Below, piece by piece: positions 40,550 through 46,755 of a DNA stretch of 46,755 nucleotides. Made by a program: the position numbers and the translations under genes. The notes under the pieces are model-generated. The model was given only the letters and a program-made list of their open reading frames with translations, searched no databases and was not told the origin of the DNA. Source of the stretch: Actinomycetes bacterium (GTDB lineage: Bacteria; Actinomycetota; Thermoleophilia; RBG-16-64-13); the NCBI GenBank assembly GCA_024637095.1, contig JAGXFV010000023.1, forward strand, positions 1 to 46,755. Reading direction: 5' to 3'. Position 1 is the first letter of the stretch. The number at the start of each line of letters is the position of its first letter.

Positions 40550-41101
40550 CTAGAGAAAACCAATGCGGTTGGGCGGCCAGTAGGTCATGAAGACCTCGCC
40601 AATCACCGAGTTCAGGGGGAGAAAATCCCACTCATGGCTGTCGACGCTGTTGTTGCGGTTGTCCCCGAGCACGAACAGCTTGTCGTCGGGGACACGCCTC
40701 GCAGGATAGCCGTAGTCGGGCACGGTGGCGCCTTCGACCTCGAAGCGCTCTCCGTTGACCAGCACCTGACCCTCGCGCACCTCGATCAGGTCTCCGGGCA
40801 ATCCGACCACTCGCTTGACGAAGGGCACGGACGAGTTGAGGCGGGCCGGGGGTCTGAAGACGATGATGTCGCCGCGCTCCACGTCCTGGAAGTGGTAGAT
40901 GAAGCGGTTGGCGAGCACCCGTTCTTCCGGCCGGATGGTCGGCATCATCGAACCGGTGGGGATTTCGTAGGGCTTGGCCACAGTCGCCTGGATGAGCAGG
41001 GCAAGGACGATGGCCAAGGTGAGGGGAAACAGGATCTCCCGCAGAGCAAAGCGAAGAAAGCGTCCCAGCCCCCGCCCGACGCTTGCGGACTCAGTGCTCA
41101 A
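40550..41101 (-). CDS. lepB: Signal peptidase I
   Basis: A 183-residue type I leader peptidase that removes signal peptides outside the membrane. One membrane helix (about 23-40) precedes the catalytic Ser51 in IPTGSMMPT; Lys96 in FVKRVVGLPGD completes the dyad. The C-terminal block VLGDNRNNSVDSHEW is box E. The start is TTG 41101, overlapping the dtd stop as TTGA, a coupled arrangement. It is short like Gram-positive enzymes, with a single anchor. Confidence 0.95.
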   Translation of the reverse strand: MSTESASVGRGLGRFLRFALREILFPLTLAIVLALLIQATVAKPYEIPTGSMMPTIRPEERVLANRFIYHFQDVERGDIIVFRPPARLNSSVPFVKRVVGLPGDLIEVREGQVLVNGERFEVEGATVPDYGYPARRVPDDKLFVLGDNRNNSVDSHEWDFLPLNSVIGEVFMTYWPPNRIGFL

Positions 41102-41544
41102 TGAGCCTCGGTTTCGAGCAGCAAGGTGAACGGGCCGTCGTTCACCAGAGTCACCTGCATGTCGGCTCCGAACCTTCCCGACGCCGTGGGCACTCCCGCG
41201 CTCTCCAGCGCCTGGCGGAAGCTCTCGACCAGTGCTTGGGCCGGCTCCGGGGCGGCCGCGTCGGTGAAGGAGGGCCGCCGCCCCCGACGGGTGTTGGCGT
41301 ATAGGGTGAACTGGCTGACCACGAGTGCGCTCCCCTGGACGTCCAGGATGGACAGATTCGTCTTGCCCGCTGAATCGGAAAAAACCCGGAGTTCCGCGAG
41401 CTTCCGGGCGAGTATTCGGGCCTGATCCTCGGTATCGCCGTGCGTGACTCCGATGAATACGACGAAGCCCTGTCCCACTCTACCAAGCCTCTGGCCGTCT
41501 ACGGCTACCGTCGCCTCCAGGACGCGTTGTACCAGAAGTCTCAC
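41098..41544 (-). CDS. dtd: D-aminoacyl-tRNA deacylase
   Basis: A 148-residue homodimeric enzyme that frees D-amino acids (and glycine from tRNA-Ala) from tRNA. Signatures are VVSQFTLYA (catalytic SQFTL) and LVNDGPFTLLLE (the NxGPxT motif). Length is normal. It lies 7 bases after mtaB and overlaps lepB by 4 bases. Grouping with mtaB (tRNA modification) suggests a translation-quality theme for this run. Confidence 0.96.
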   Translation of the reverse strand: MRLLVQRVLEATVAVDGQRLGRVGQGFVVFIGVTHGDTEDQARILARKLAELRVFSDSAGKTNLSILDVQGSALVVSQFTLYANTRRGRRPSFTDAAAPEPAQALVESFRQALESAGVPTASGRFGADMQVTLVNDGPFTLLLETEAH

Positions 41545-41551
41545 GACTGTC

Positions 41552-42898
41552 TCATTCCACGATCTTCCCGGTCCAACCTTCTCCAGAGGACTCCAGCAGT
41601 TTGACCGGGACCAGCCGGTTGATCATACGCCGGTCCGCCGGCACGGCGACCCGGAGGTAGTTTCCGGTTAGCGCGATCAGGCGGTCGTCTTCCCCTTGTC
41701 TCTCGAGGACCAGAGCTTCGAGGACCCGGCCGCGGAAGGCCTCCTGGAACGCGCGGTTCTTCTGGTCCCCGAGCTCCCGCAGCCGGCGGCTGCGTTCGTG
41801 GATGATCTCGGGTCCGACCTTGCCCTTCATCGCCGAAGCCCGTGTGCCCGGCCGGTCGCTGTAGGCGAACACGTGCAGATAGGTGAGCGGGGAGTTCGCA
41901 ACCAGGGCGTAGGTTTCCTCGAAATCCTCTTCGGTCTCCCCGGGAAAGCCCACGATGACGTCGGCGCCCAGCGCCGCCTCCGGAAACGCGGTCCTCACCT
42001 GGCGCACCCGGGCCATATACTCGGCCGCCCCGTAGGGGCGGTTCATACGCCGCAGCACCCTGTCCGAGCCGCTCTGCAGGGGGAGGTGGAAGTGGTCGGC
42101 GTAGCGGAGACCAGCCGCGGAAATCGCGCGAAGCACACGCTCGTCCAACTCCATGGGCTCGATCGAGCTCAGGCGAAAACGGCGCACCGACTCGACGGAC
42201 GGAAGCCGCGTGAGGAGGTCCGCGAGCGTCTCTCCGGTGCCCAGGTCCCTGCCCCAGGCCCCGACATGGATCCCGGTCAGCACGACTTCGCGGTAGCCCC
42301 GATCCCCGAGCAGCTGCATCTGCTCCAGCACCTGGGCCGGCGGCATGCTTCGGGAAGGTCCCCGCGCAGTGGGAATTATGCAGTAGCTGCATCCCGCGTC
42401 ACAGCCATTCTGGATCTTGAGAAAAGCTCGGGTGTAGCCGGAAAAGTGGGTGATGAAGTCGCCCTCGGTTCCTCCCGAGAGGTCTTCCGCCGAAGCGTAG
42501 GACGTCACGCGTTTTGGCGCGACGTCTGCGGGCGCCGCGCTGCCGTCGCGCGACGAGGCATGGAGGTCGGCCAAATGCTCCACCAGCCGCAATTTATCCG
42601 CGTTCCCCAGCACCAGATCGACCTCAGGAATGGCGGCCACTCGGTCGGGCGCTACTTGGGCGTAGCAGCCTGTCACCACCATGCGGCTGGATGGGTCCTC
42701 CCGCTTGGCGCGGCGGATCAGCCGGCGGCACTCACGATCGGTTTTGGAGGTGACCGTGCAGGTGTTGAGCACCCGCACCGCCGCGGTCTGATTCCAGGGA
42801 ACCACCCGGAAACCCTGGTTCAGCAGCGCTTCTTCCATCTGGGCGGTCTCGCACTGGTTGAGCTTGCAGCCGAGGGTGTGGAAGGCGACGGTCGGCAT
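41552..42898 (-). CDS. mtaB: tRNA t6A37 methylthiotransferase MtaB
   Basis: A 448-residue radical-SAM methylthiotransferase that converts t6A37 to ms2t6A37 in tRNA. The N-terminal domain binds one [4Fe-4S] cluster through Cys11 (GCKLNQ), Cys47 (NTCTVT) and Cys83 (TGCYAQ). The radical-SAM cluster is in QNGCDAGCSYCIIP. The C-terminal TRAM-like region begins near VLVLERQGED. Start ATG 42898, with a GGAGCGGATGA-like lead. It depends on Fe-S clusters, which the nifS-nifU set in this window could supply. Confidence 0.95.
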   Translation of the reverse strand: MPTVAFHTLGCKLNQCETAQMEEALLNQGFRVVPWNQTAAVRVLNTCTVTSKTDRECRRLIRRAKREDPSSRMVVTGCYAQVAPDRVAAIPEVDLVLGNADKLRLVEHLADLHASSRDGSAAPADVAPKRVTSYASAEDLSGGTEGDFITHFSGYTRAFLKIQNGCDAGCSYCIIPTARGPSRSMPPAQVLEQMQLLGDRGYREVVLTGIHVGAWGRDLGTGETLADLLTRLPSVESVRRFRLSSIEPMELDERVLRAISAAGLRYADHFHLPLQSGSDRVLRRMNRPYGAAEYMARVRQVRTAFPEAALGADVIVGFPGETEEDFEETYALVANSPLTYLHVFAYSDRPGTRASAMKGKVGPEIIHERSRRLRELGDQKNRAFQEAFRGRVLEALVLERQGEDDRLIALTGNYLRVAVPADRRMINRLVPVKLLESSGEGWTGKIVE

Positions 42899-42918
42899 TC
42901 ATCCGCTCCGGCCGAGAA

Positions 42919-43749
42919 CTACTCGCGTATGAGGACTGGGGTCCCGAGCGGCGCGTAGTTGGTTAGTTCCATGATGTCGGCGTCCCGTAGGCGGATACAC
43001 CCGTGGCTGACTCGTTTGCCGATGCTGCCCTCGGGATCGTTGGTTCCGTGAATGCCCACCTGGCCGCCGCCGGGCCAGTCGGTGAGTTGTTCGGAGAACG
43101 CGCTGATGCCCATGGCCATCGCTCCGTAGACGCCTTCGGGATCCTCGCTGAGCATCTTGATGACCACGTAGTACTCACCGAGAGGGGTGGGAGTTTCCGC
43201 CTTGCCCAGCCCGATGGGGTAACTCTTGAAGGGCTGGCCGTACTCGAGCACGTTCAGCTGGAAGTCAGAGATGTCGATTTCCACTCGATAGGGGATTTCG
43301 AACGCCCTGACCTTGCCCGCCTCGACCCAGCCAAAGGTGCCGTTGGGCCGGACCGGCAGCTGTACCCGGTACCAGATGAGCCCCTCGGAATCCGTGGTTT
43401 CTTCATAGGTGCGGAAGGTCGTCATGCTGCCCAGATCATCGTACTGGGGGAAGGTCTCGAGGACCTCCGCAGCGGCGTTTGGCTCCGCGCGCACTTCGAG
43501 GGGGTCCACGGCCGCTTCGGCAGCGAGGGTTGCTCCGGCGTCGGTGGCCTTTTCGAAGACGGTTCGGTCGTCCACCGAAACCGTGGGAGCCTCACTGGCA
43601 TCGGCGGCCTCGGTGCTCGGCGGCGACATCGTGCCCGTCGAGGCCTCGTCGCCCGAGGCGATCAACATGATGACTACTGCCATCAGCCCAAGTCCCAACA
43701 GCAATTTGCCGGCGAGCAGAACCGAGTTGTTCGAAGTCTTCTCTCCCAT
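42919..43749 (-). CDS. L,D-transpeptidase with SH3-like domain
   Basis: A 276-residue envelope enzyme. One membrane helix (about 12-30) and an Ala/Ser/Thr-rich linker lead to an SH3b-like region (about 80-150) and a YkuD domain. The catalytic block is IHGTNDPEGSIGKRVSHGCIRLRD, seen as GIHGTND and the nucleophile in SHGCIRL. Such enzymes make 3-3 crosslinks in peptidoglycan or attach proteins. It opens the six-gene minus-strand run; a terminator of the preceding cytochrome gene lies just upstream. Confidence 0.93.
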   Translation of the reverse strand: MGEKTSNNSVLLAGKLLLGLGLMAVVIMLIASGDEASTGTMSPPSTEAADASEAPTVSVDDRTVFEKATDAGATLAAEAAVDPLEVRAEPNAAAEVLETFPQYDDLGSMTTFRTYEETTDSEGLIWYRVQLPVRPNGTFGWVEAGKVRAFEIPYRVEIDISDFQLNVLEYGQPFKSYPIGLGKAETPTPLGEYYVVIKMLSEDPEGVYGAMAMGISAFSEQLTDWPGGGQVGIHGTNDPEGSIGKRVSHGCIRLRDADIMELTNYAPLGTPVLIRE

Positions 43750-43796
43750 TAGCGGCGGATTCTACCACCGGCACGACGGAGCGATACAAAAAAAGA

Positions 43797-43825
43797 AGAG
43801 ACGCCGGGAAGGTCCCGGCGTCTCT
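43797..43825 (-). terminator. Terminator of the cytochrome gene
   Basis: Perfect 13-bp stem AGAGACGCCGGGA (43797-43809) / TCCCGGCGTCTCT (43813-43825) with a 3-base loop. On the minus strand it is followed by a T-rich run (TTCTTTTTTTTG), a textbook intrinsic terminator for the gene ending at 43855. Confidence 0.92.
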
Positions 43826-43854
43826 GGTGATTCTCCGGTTAGGGAGTAATCAGA

Positions 43855-44397
43855 TTAGCCCGTGAACGGACGAGTCGCACGACGCAGGGTCGTGGAGGTC
43901 GTTCCTCCCGTCGGCGCCGACGTGGTCGGCGGGGACGTGCTCGTGGTGCTCAGGCTGGTCGGCGGCGTCGTCGAAGACGTGGTGCCGCCCGCCGTGGTGG
44001 TGGTCGCACCGGCCGTGGTGGTGGTTGCCCCACCCTCGGTCGTGGTGGTGACCTGCTGGGTCGGGTGGCAGGAAGCGCAGGTGGCTCCGCTGACGGCGGC
44101 GTGCTGAGCAGCGATGTTGTCACCGTCAACGTGGCAGCTCGAGCCGAAGCAGTTGGTCACATCGATAGCCGGAGCCGTCGTGTGGCAGTCGCTACAAACC
44201 AGCCCGACATGGTTGGCGTTCCCTGGCGGGTGAGCAGCAGGTGCGACGGCGACCGAGCCTCCGTTGTGGCAGCCTCCGCAGTTCTCCGCAGTCCAACCCG
44301 TGGAAAACGCATCGGCGTCATCCGTGGCGAAAGCCGCGAACATGGCGAGTGCGCCGACTACAAATACGAGCATGGCGACGAACAGATATTTCTTCAT
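43855..44397 (-). CDS. Exported tetraheme c-type cytochrome-like protein with Thr-rich tail
   Basis: A 180-residue secreted protein. A signal segment (about 1-26, KKYLFVAMLVFVVGALAMFA) precedes four heme sites: CGGCH at 40-44, CSDCH at 68-72, the wider CFGSSCH at 83-89 (CX4CH) and CASCH at 107-111. Extra histidines near 56, 63 and 99 could be axial ligands. From residue 116 the protein is almost only Thr, Ser, Pro and Gly, a stalk likely to be glycosylated, ending RPFTG. ATG 44397 follows GGAGAGGGGGTG. Multiheme proteins of this kind carry electrons outside the membrane. The redox partner and any c-type maturation genes are not in the window. Confidence 0.85.
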   Translation of the reverse strand: MKKYLFVAMLVFVVGALAMFAAFATDDADAFSTGWTAENCGGCHNGGSVAVAPAAHPPGNANHVGLVCSDCHTTAPAIDVTNCFGSSCHVDGDNIAAQHAAVSGATCASCHPTQQVTTTTEGGATTTTAGATTTTAGGTTSSTTPPTSLSTTSTSPPTTSAPTGGTTSTTLRRATRPFTG

Positions 44398-44659
44398 TTC
44401 ACCCCCTCTCCTTCTCCGCATTTTCCTCCCTTACAAAGGTGATCATCGACGGCATGGCAGTCGTGGCAGTGTCCTTGGAGTACGCCGTCGATCCTTGCTC
44501 TCCTTCTGGAGCACTCCCGCCATCTTACGACTTCCGCACCTGGCTAGCAATTAGATTCCTTCTAATCGAATAGTGATCCCCGCGCGGAAGTGCGCGGTGG
44601 TAGGATTAGCCGCCGCGAAACCGCAGCATTGACCGCCTCCTGAACGTAGAGATATTCGG

Positions 44660-45166
44660 GTGCAACAGACGAAAGAACAGCTGAAGATAGAATCCGTGGG
44701 CCCGGTTCAGCATTGGCGCCACCGCTTTGTCCCCACCTTTCTTCACCGGCAGCGCCTGGCCGGGCAGGTGGTGCGCTTCGGCATGGTGGGCTTTCTCAAT
44801 ACTGCGGTCGACTTCCTGCTGCTCAACCTGCTGTTTCACGTGGCCGGGCTGCCGCTGCTGCTCGCCAACACGCTTTCGTACACAGGCGGGGTGGCCAACA
44901 GTTTCGTCTGGAACAAGCACTGGACCTTCAGCGCCGGCGGTTCGAAGCGGTGGCGCCAGGAACTCGTGGCCTTCATGTTGGTCAGTCTCTCGGCGCTTCT
45001 CCTGAACGACCTGGGTATTCTTACGCTCAACCGCCTCTTTGGCGGCGATTCCTTCCTGGCCATCAACCTGCAGAAGGCAGGCGCCTCGGCGATCTCCATG
45101 GTCTGGAACTTCGTCGGCTACCGCTTCTTCGCGTTTGGCTCGCATGACTCCGAGGCGGGCGTGTGA
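44660..45166 (+). CDS. GtrA family membrane protein
   Basis: A 168-residue protein of the GtrA/DPMS flippase-like family with four membrane helices. Landmarks are VVRFGMVGFLNTAVDF, SYTGGVANSFVWNKHWTF and NFVGYRFFAF. GtrA proteins are thought to move polyprenyl-linked sugars across the membrane for polysaccharide or lipid glycosylation. The start is taken at GTG 44660. Its stop overlaps the next glycosyltransferase start by 4 bases (GTGA), so they act together. Confidence 0.92.
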   Translation: MQQTKEQLKIESVGPVQHWRHRFVPTFLHRQRLAGQVVRFGMVGFLNTAVDFLLLNLLFHVAGLPLLLANTLSYTGGVANSFVWNKHWTFSAGGSKRWRQELVAFMLVSLSALLLNDLGILTLNRLFGGDSFLAINLQKAGASAISMVWNFVGYRFFAFGSHDSEAGV

Positions 45167-45903
45167 GTCCGTCCTTGGCCGCCGCGCCTCGTTTCTCGAT
45201 CGTCATCCCCATCCATAACGAGGCCGACTGCCTGGAGTCCGAGGTGGCGGAACTTCTCGGTGAGGTGGAGGCGCGCGGACTCGAATACGAGCTGATCCTC
45301 GCCGAGAACGGCAGCACGGATTCCACGGTCGAGGTAGCTCAACGGCTGGCGGCCGACAATCCTCGCATCCGTCCGCTGCATCTGCCGATTGCCGACTACG
45401 GGGCAGCGATGCGGGCCGGCTTCGGCATGGCGGAAGGCCAAGCCGTCGTGAACTTCGACATCGATTTCTACGACGTGGATTTCATGGAGCGCGCCGCCCG
45501 CTACCTCGATGAGTACGGCATCGTGGTGGGCAGCAAGCTGATCGTCGGCTCGGAGGACCGGCGGTCCTGGTTCCGGCGTCTGGTCAGCTGGGTCTTCACC
45601 ACTTTCCTGCGTATACTCTTCGACCGAAGAATCGACGACACGCATGGGATGAAGGTGGTCCGGCGGGACGTCGTCGACCGCTTCCTCCCTCGTACCGTGA
45701 TGACCAAAGATCTATTCGATACCGAACTCGTGCTGCGCGCGAGGCGCGGCGGCGTGGAAGTGCGGGCGATCCCTGTGGTGGTCGAGGAGAAGCGGAAGCC
45801 CCGTCTGAGCATATCCCGGCGCATTCCCAGGGCGATTTTCGGAATGCTTCGTCTGAGGGTGTTGTTTTGGAAGGAGCGTTTTCTTGGCGCAGGACGAGAG
45901 TGA
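45163..45903 (+). CDS. Family 2 glycosyltransferase
   Basis: A 246-residue cytoplasmic glycosyltransferase, GT-A fold, with FSIVIPIHNEADCLE, the donor-site ILAENGSTDST and the metal motif VVNFDIDFYD in the DXD position. A dolichol-phosphate mannose synthase-like role (making a polyprenyl-phosphate sugar) is likely, since GtrA and a GT-C-like enzyme flank it. No C-terminal membrane helix is visible. It overlaps the upstream gtrA-like gene by 4 bases and the next gene by 20. Confidence 0.9.
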   Translation: MSPSLAAAPRFSIVIPIHNEADCLESEVAELLGEVEARGLEYELILAENGSTDSTVEVAQRLAADNPRIRPLHLPIADYGAAMRAGFGMAEGQAVVNFDIDFYDVDFMERAARYLDEYGIVVGSKLIVGSEDRRSWFRRLVSWVFTTFLRILFDRRIDDTHGMKVVRRDVVDRFLPRTVMTKDLFDTELVLRARRGGVEVRAIPVVVEEKRKPRLSISRRIPRAIFGMLRLRVLFWKERFLGAGRE

Positions 45904-46755
45904 GCTGACCGGACCAGGAGTTCTGCTGCCGCCCGAGCGGCACGAGGCCATTCGAGACGACGCCGCCCGCCCTGAAGCGGCCGCTATGTCTGGGGAGGTG
46001 GACGCTCAAATTGCCGCCTCTCCGGCGGAGAAAGAGCGGCTGGGCCTGAGCGAACGGCTGGCCCCCCTGCTCGGGTCGCGGGTGCTGCCGGTGGGCATCG
46101 TCTTCTTGACCGCCTACATCGGCCTCTTTTGGCTCTACCGCCCCGATCTGTTGTTCAGCCTGACCACGACGGCAGGCGGGGACACCGGGGCCCACCACTA
46201 CCCGGCACGCTACCTGATCGACTACCTGCTGCCCAACGGCAAGGTGACCGGATGGGCGCCCGGTTGGTATGCCGGCATGCCCATGCTCACCTTCTACTTT
46301 CCCTTCCCATTCCTGCTGATCGCGCTGTTCAATGTGTTCCTGCCCTATCAGTTGGCCTTCAAGCTGATCACGGCGGCCGGCGTCTTCCTGCTGCCCTTGG
46401 CGGCCTACGCTTTCGGCCGTCTCTTCCGTTTGCGGCCGCCTTTCCCTCTACTCGCGGCCGCGTTCGCCGTGCTCTTCCTGCTGATGGAGAGTTACTCCAT
46501 CTACGGGGCCAACATCCTCTCCACGTTGGCGGGCGAATTCGGTTTCTCACTTTCCTTCGCGCTGACCTTTGTCTTCCTGGGCATGGCCCACCGTGGGATG
46601 GAGCGCGGCCGCATCGACTGGTGGCTCGCGCTCACGGGGCTGCTGCTTGGCGCTCTGGTGCTTTCGCATCTGGTGACCACTCTGGCGCTCATCTTCATCA
46701 CCCCCAGTCTCCTGGTGCTGCACCGCAACCTGCGGTCGTTCTTTTGGCTGGCAGC
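45884..46755 (+). CDS. Multi-pass GT-C / PTPS_related-like membrane protein (partial, 5' part)
   Basis: The first 290 residues of a large membrane protein cut by the window end. TTG 45884 is chosen because AAGGAG lies 7 bases before it, and it overlaps the upstream glycosyltransferase by 20 bases. After about 60 acidic Ala/Glu/Pro-rich residues come several membrane helices. The motif GGDTGAHHYPARYL after the first helix, with acidic and histidine residues facing outside, resembles GT-C glycosyltransferases and the PTPS_related membrane proteins. It would use the lipid-linked sugar made by the upstream enzyme. Confidence 0.72.
   Translation, partial: MAQDESELTGPGVLLPPERHEAIRDDAARPEAAAMSGEVDAQIAASPAEKERLGLSERLAPLLGSRVLPVGIVFLTAYIGLFWLYRPDLLFSLTTTAGGDTGAHHYPARYLIDYLLPNGKVTGWAPGWYAGMPMLTFYFPFPFLLIALFNVFLPYQLAFKLITAAGVFLLPLAAYAFGRLFRLRPPFPLLAAAFAVLFLLMESYSIYGANILSTLAGEFGFSLSFALTFVFLGMAHRGMERGRIDWWLALTGLLLGALVLSHLVTTLALIFITPSLLVLHRNLRSFFWLA

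Noticed and set aside
43855-43872. LPXTG-type sortase signal at the end of the cytochrome-like protein
   Set aside because: The motif reads RPFTG and is directly followed by the stop codon, without the hydrophobic segment and basic tail that sortase substrates need.
1-46755. CRISPR array, rRNA, tRNA or insertion sequence
   Set aside because: No spaced repeats, no tRNA cloverleaf with a CCA end and no transposase motif were recognised by eye. A tRNA scan would be decisive.

Overview
The window is GC-rich and densely coded. It looks like a chromosomal contig from a deep-branching, probably anaerobic or facultative member of the Actinomycetota. Pointers are the MtrAB/AfsQ-like two-component pair, a GerMN/Gmad2 lipoprotein, Thr-rich exported proteins, the MoxR-DUF58-TgpA module, a B12-dependent class II ribonucleotide reductase under NrdR, a corrinoid/pterin methyltransferase-like protein, a short (core-type) MetE-like protein, DUF166 and a multiheme c-type cytochrome. 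The lineage is inferred from gene content only; no rRNA is present.

Region 1 (1-4713) looks like the right-hand end of an integrative element. It carries a DNA methyltransferase fused to a nuclease-like domain (frameshifted just before its DPPF motif), a DUF6941 protein, a HicA/HicB toxin-antitoxin pair and a large serine recombinase. Only 52 bases after the recombinase lies the 3' half of an ssb gene with its own hairpin. This suggests the element inserted into ssb.

Region 2 (4714-14152) holds a 958-residue LAL/LuxR regulator followed by two tandem hairpins, a broken small membrane protein, a GerMN-Gmad2 lipoprotein, a membrane-anchored FAD oxidoreductase, a histidine kinase/response regulator pair and a small membrane protein.

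Region 3 (14013-22807) starts with nrdR-nrdJ behind two NrdR-type boxes spaced 32 bp apart. It continues with a 3-hydroxyisobutyrate-dehydrogenase-like protein and a small partner, an ammonium transporter, a PucR regulator and a pterin-binding methyltransferase that ends at a bidirectional terminator.

Region 4 (22814-26458) is an Fe-S assembly set, sufR-like - nifS - nifU, divergent from a DUF166 protein across a palindromic control region.

Region 5 (26478-34247, minus strand) is one compact seven-gene run: class V aminotransferase, MoxR ATPase, DUF58, TgpA-like transglutaminase, MetE-like protein, PAP2 phosphatase and a 2[4Fe-4S] ferredoxin. Spacing is from overlaps to about 10 bases.

Region 6 (34363-38669) has a small membrane protein divergent from ileS. 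The ileS leader is a complete T-box with promoter, canonical Stem I with an ATC (Ile) specifier, antiterminator and competing terminator.

Region 7 (38666-43749, minus strand) is a run of LD-transpeptidase, mtaB, dtd, lepB, a PHP phosphatase and a diacylglycerol-kinase-like enzyme. Region 8 (43797-46755) holds a tetraheme cytochrome-like exported protein with a strong terminator, then a plus-strand set of GtrA, GT2 and a GT-C-like membrane protein cut by the window end. No tRNA, rRNA, CRISPR array or insertion sequence was recognised.
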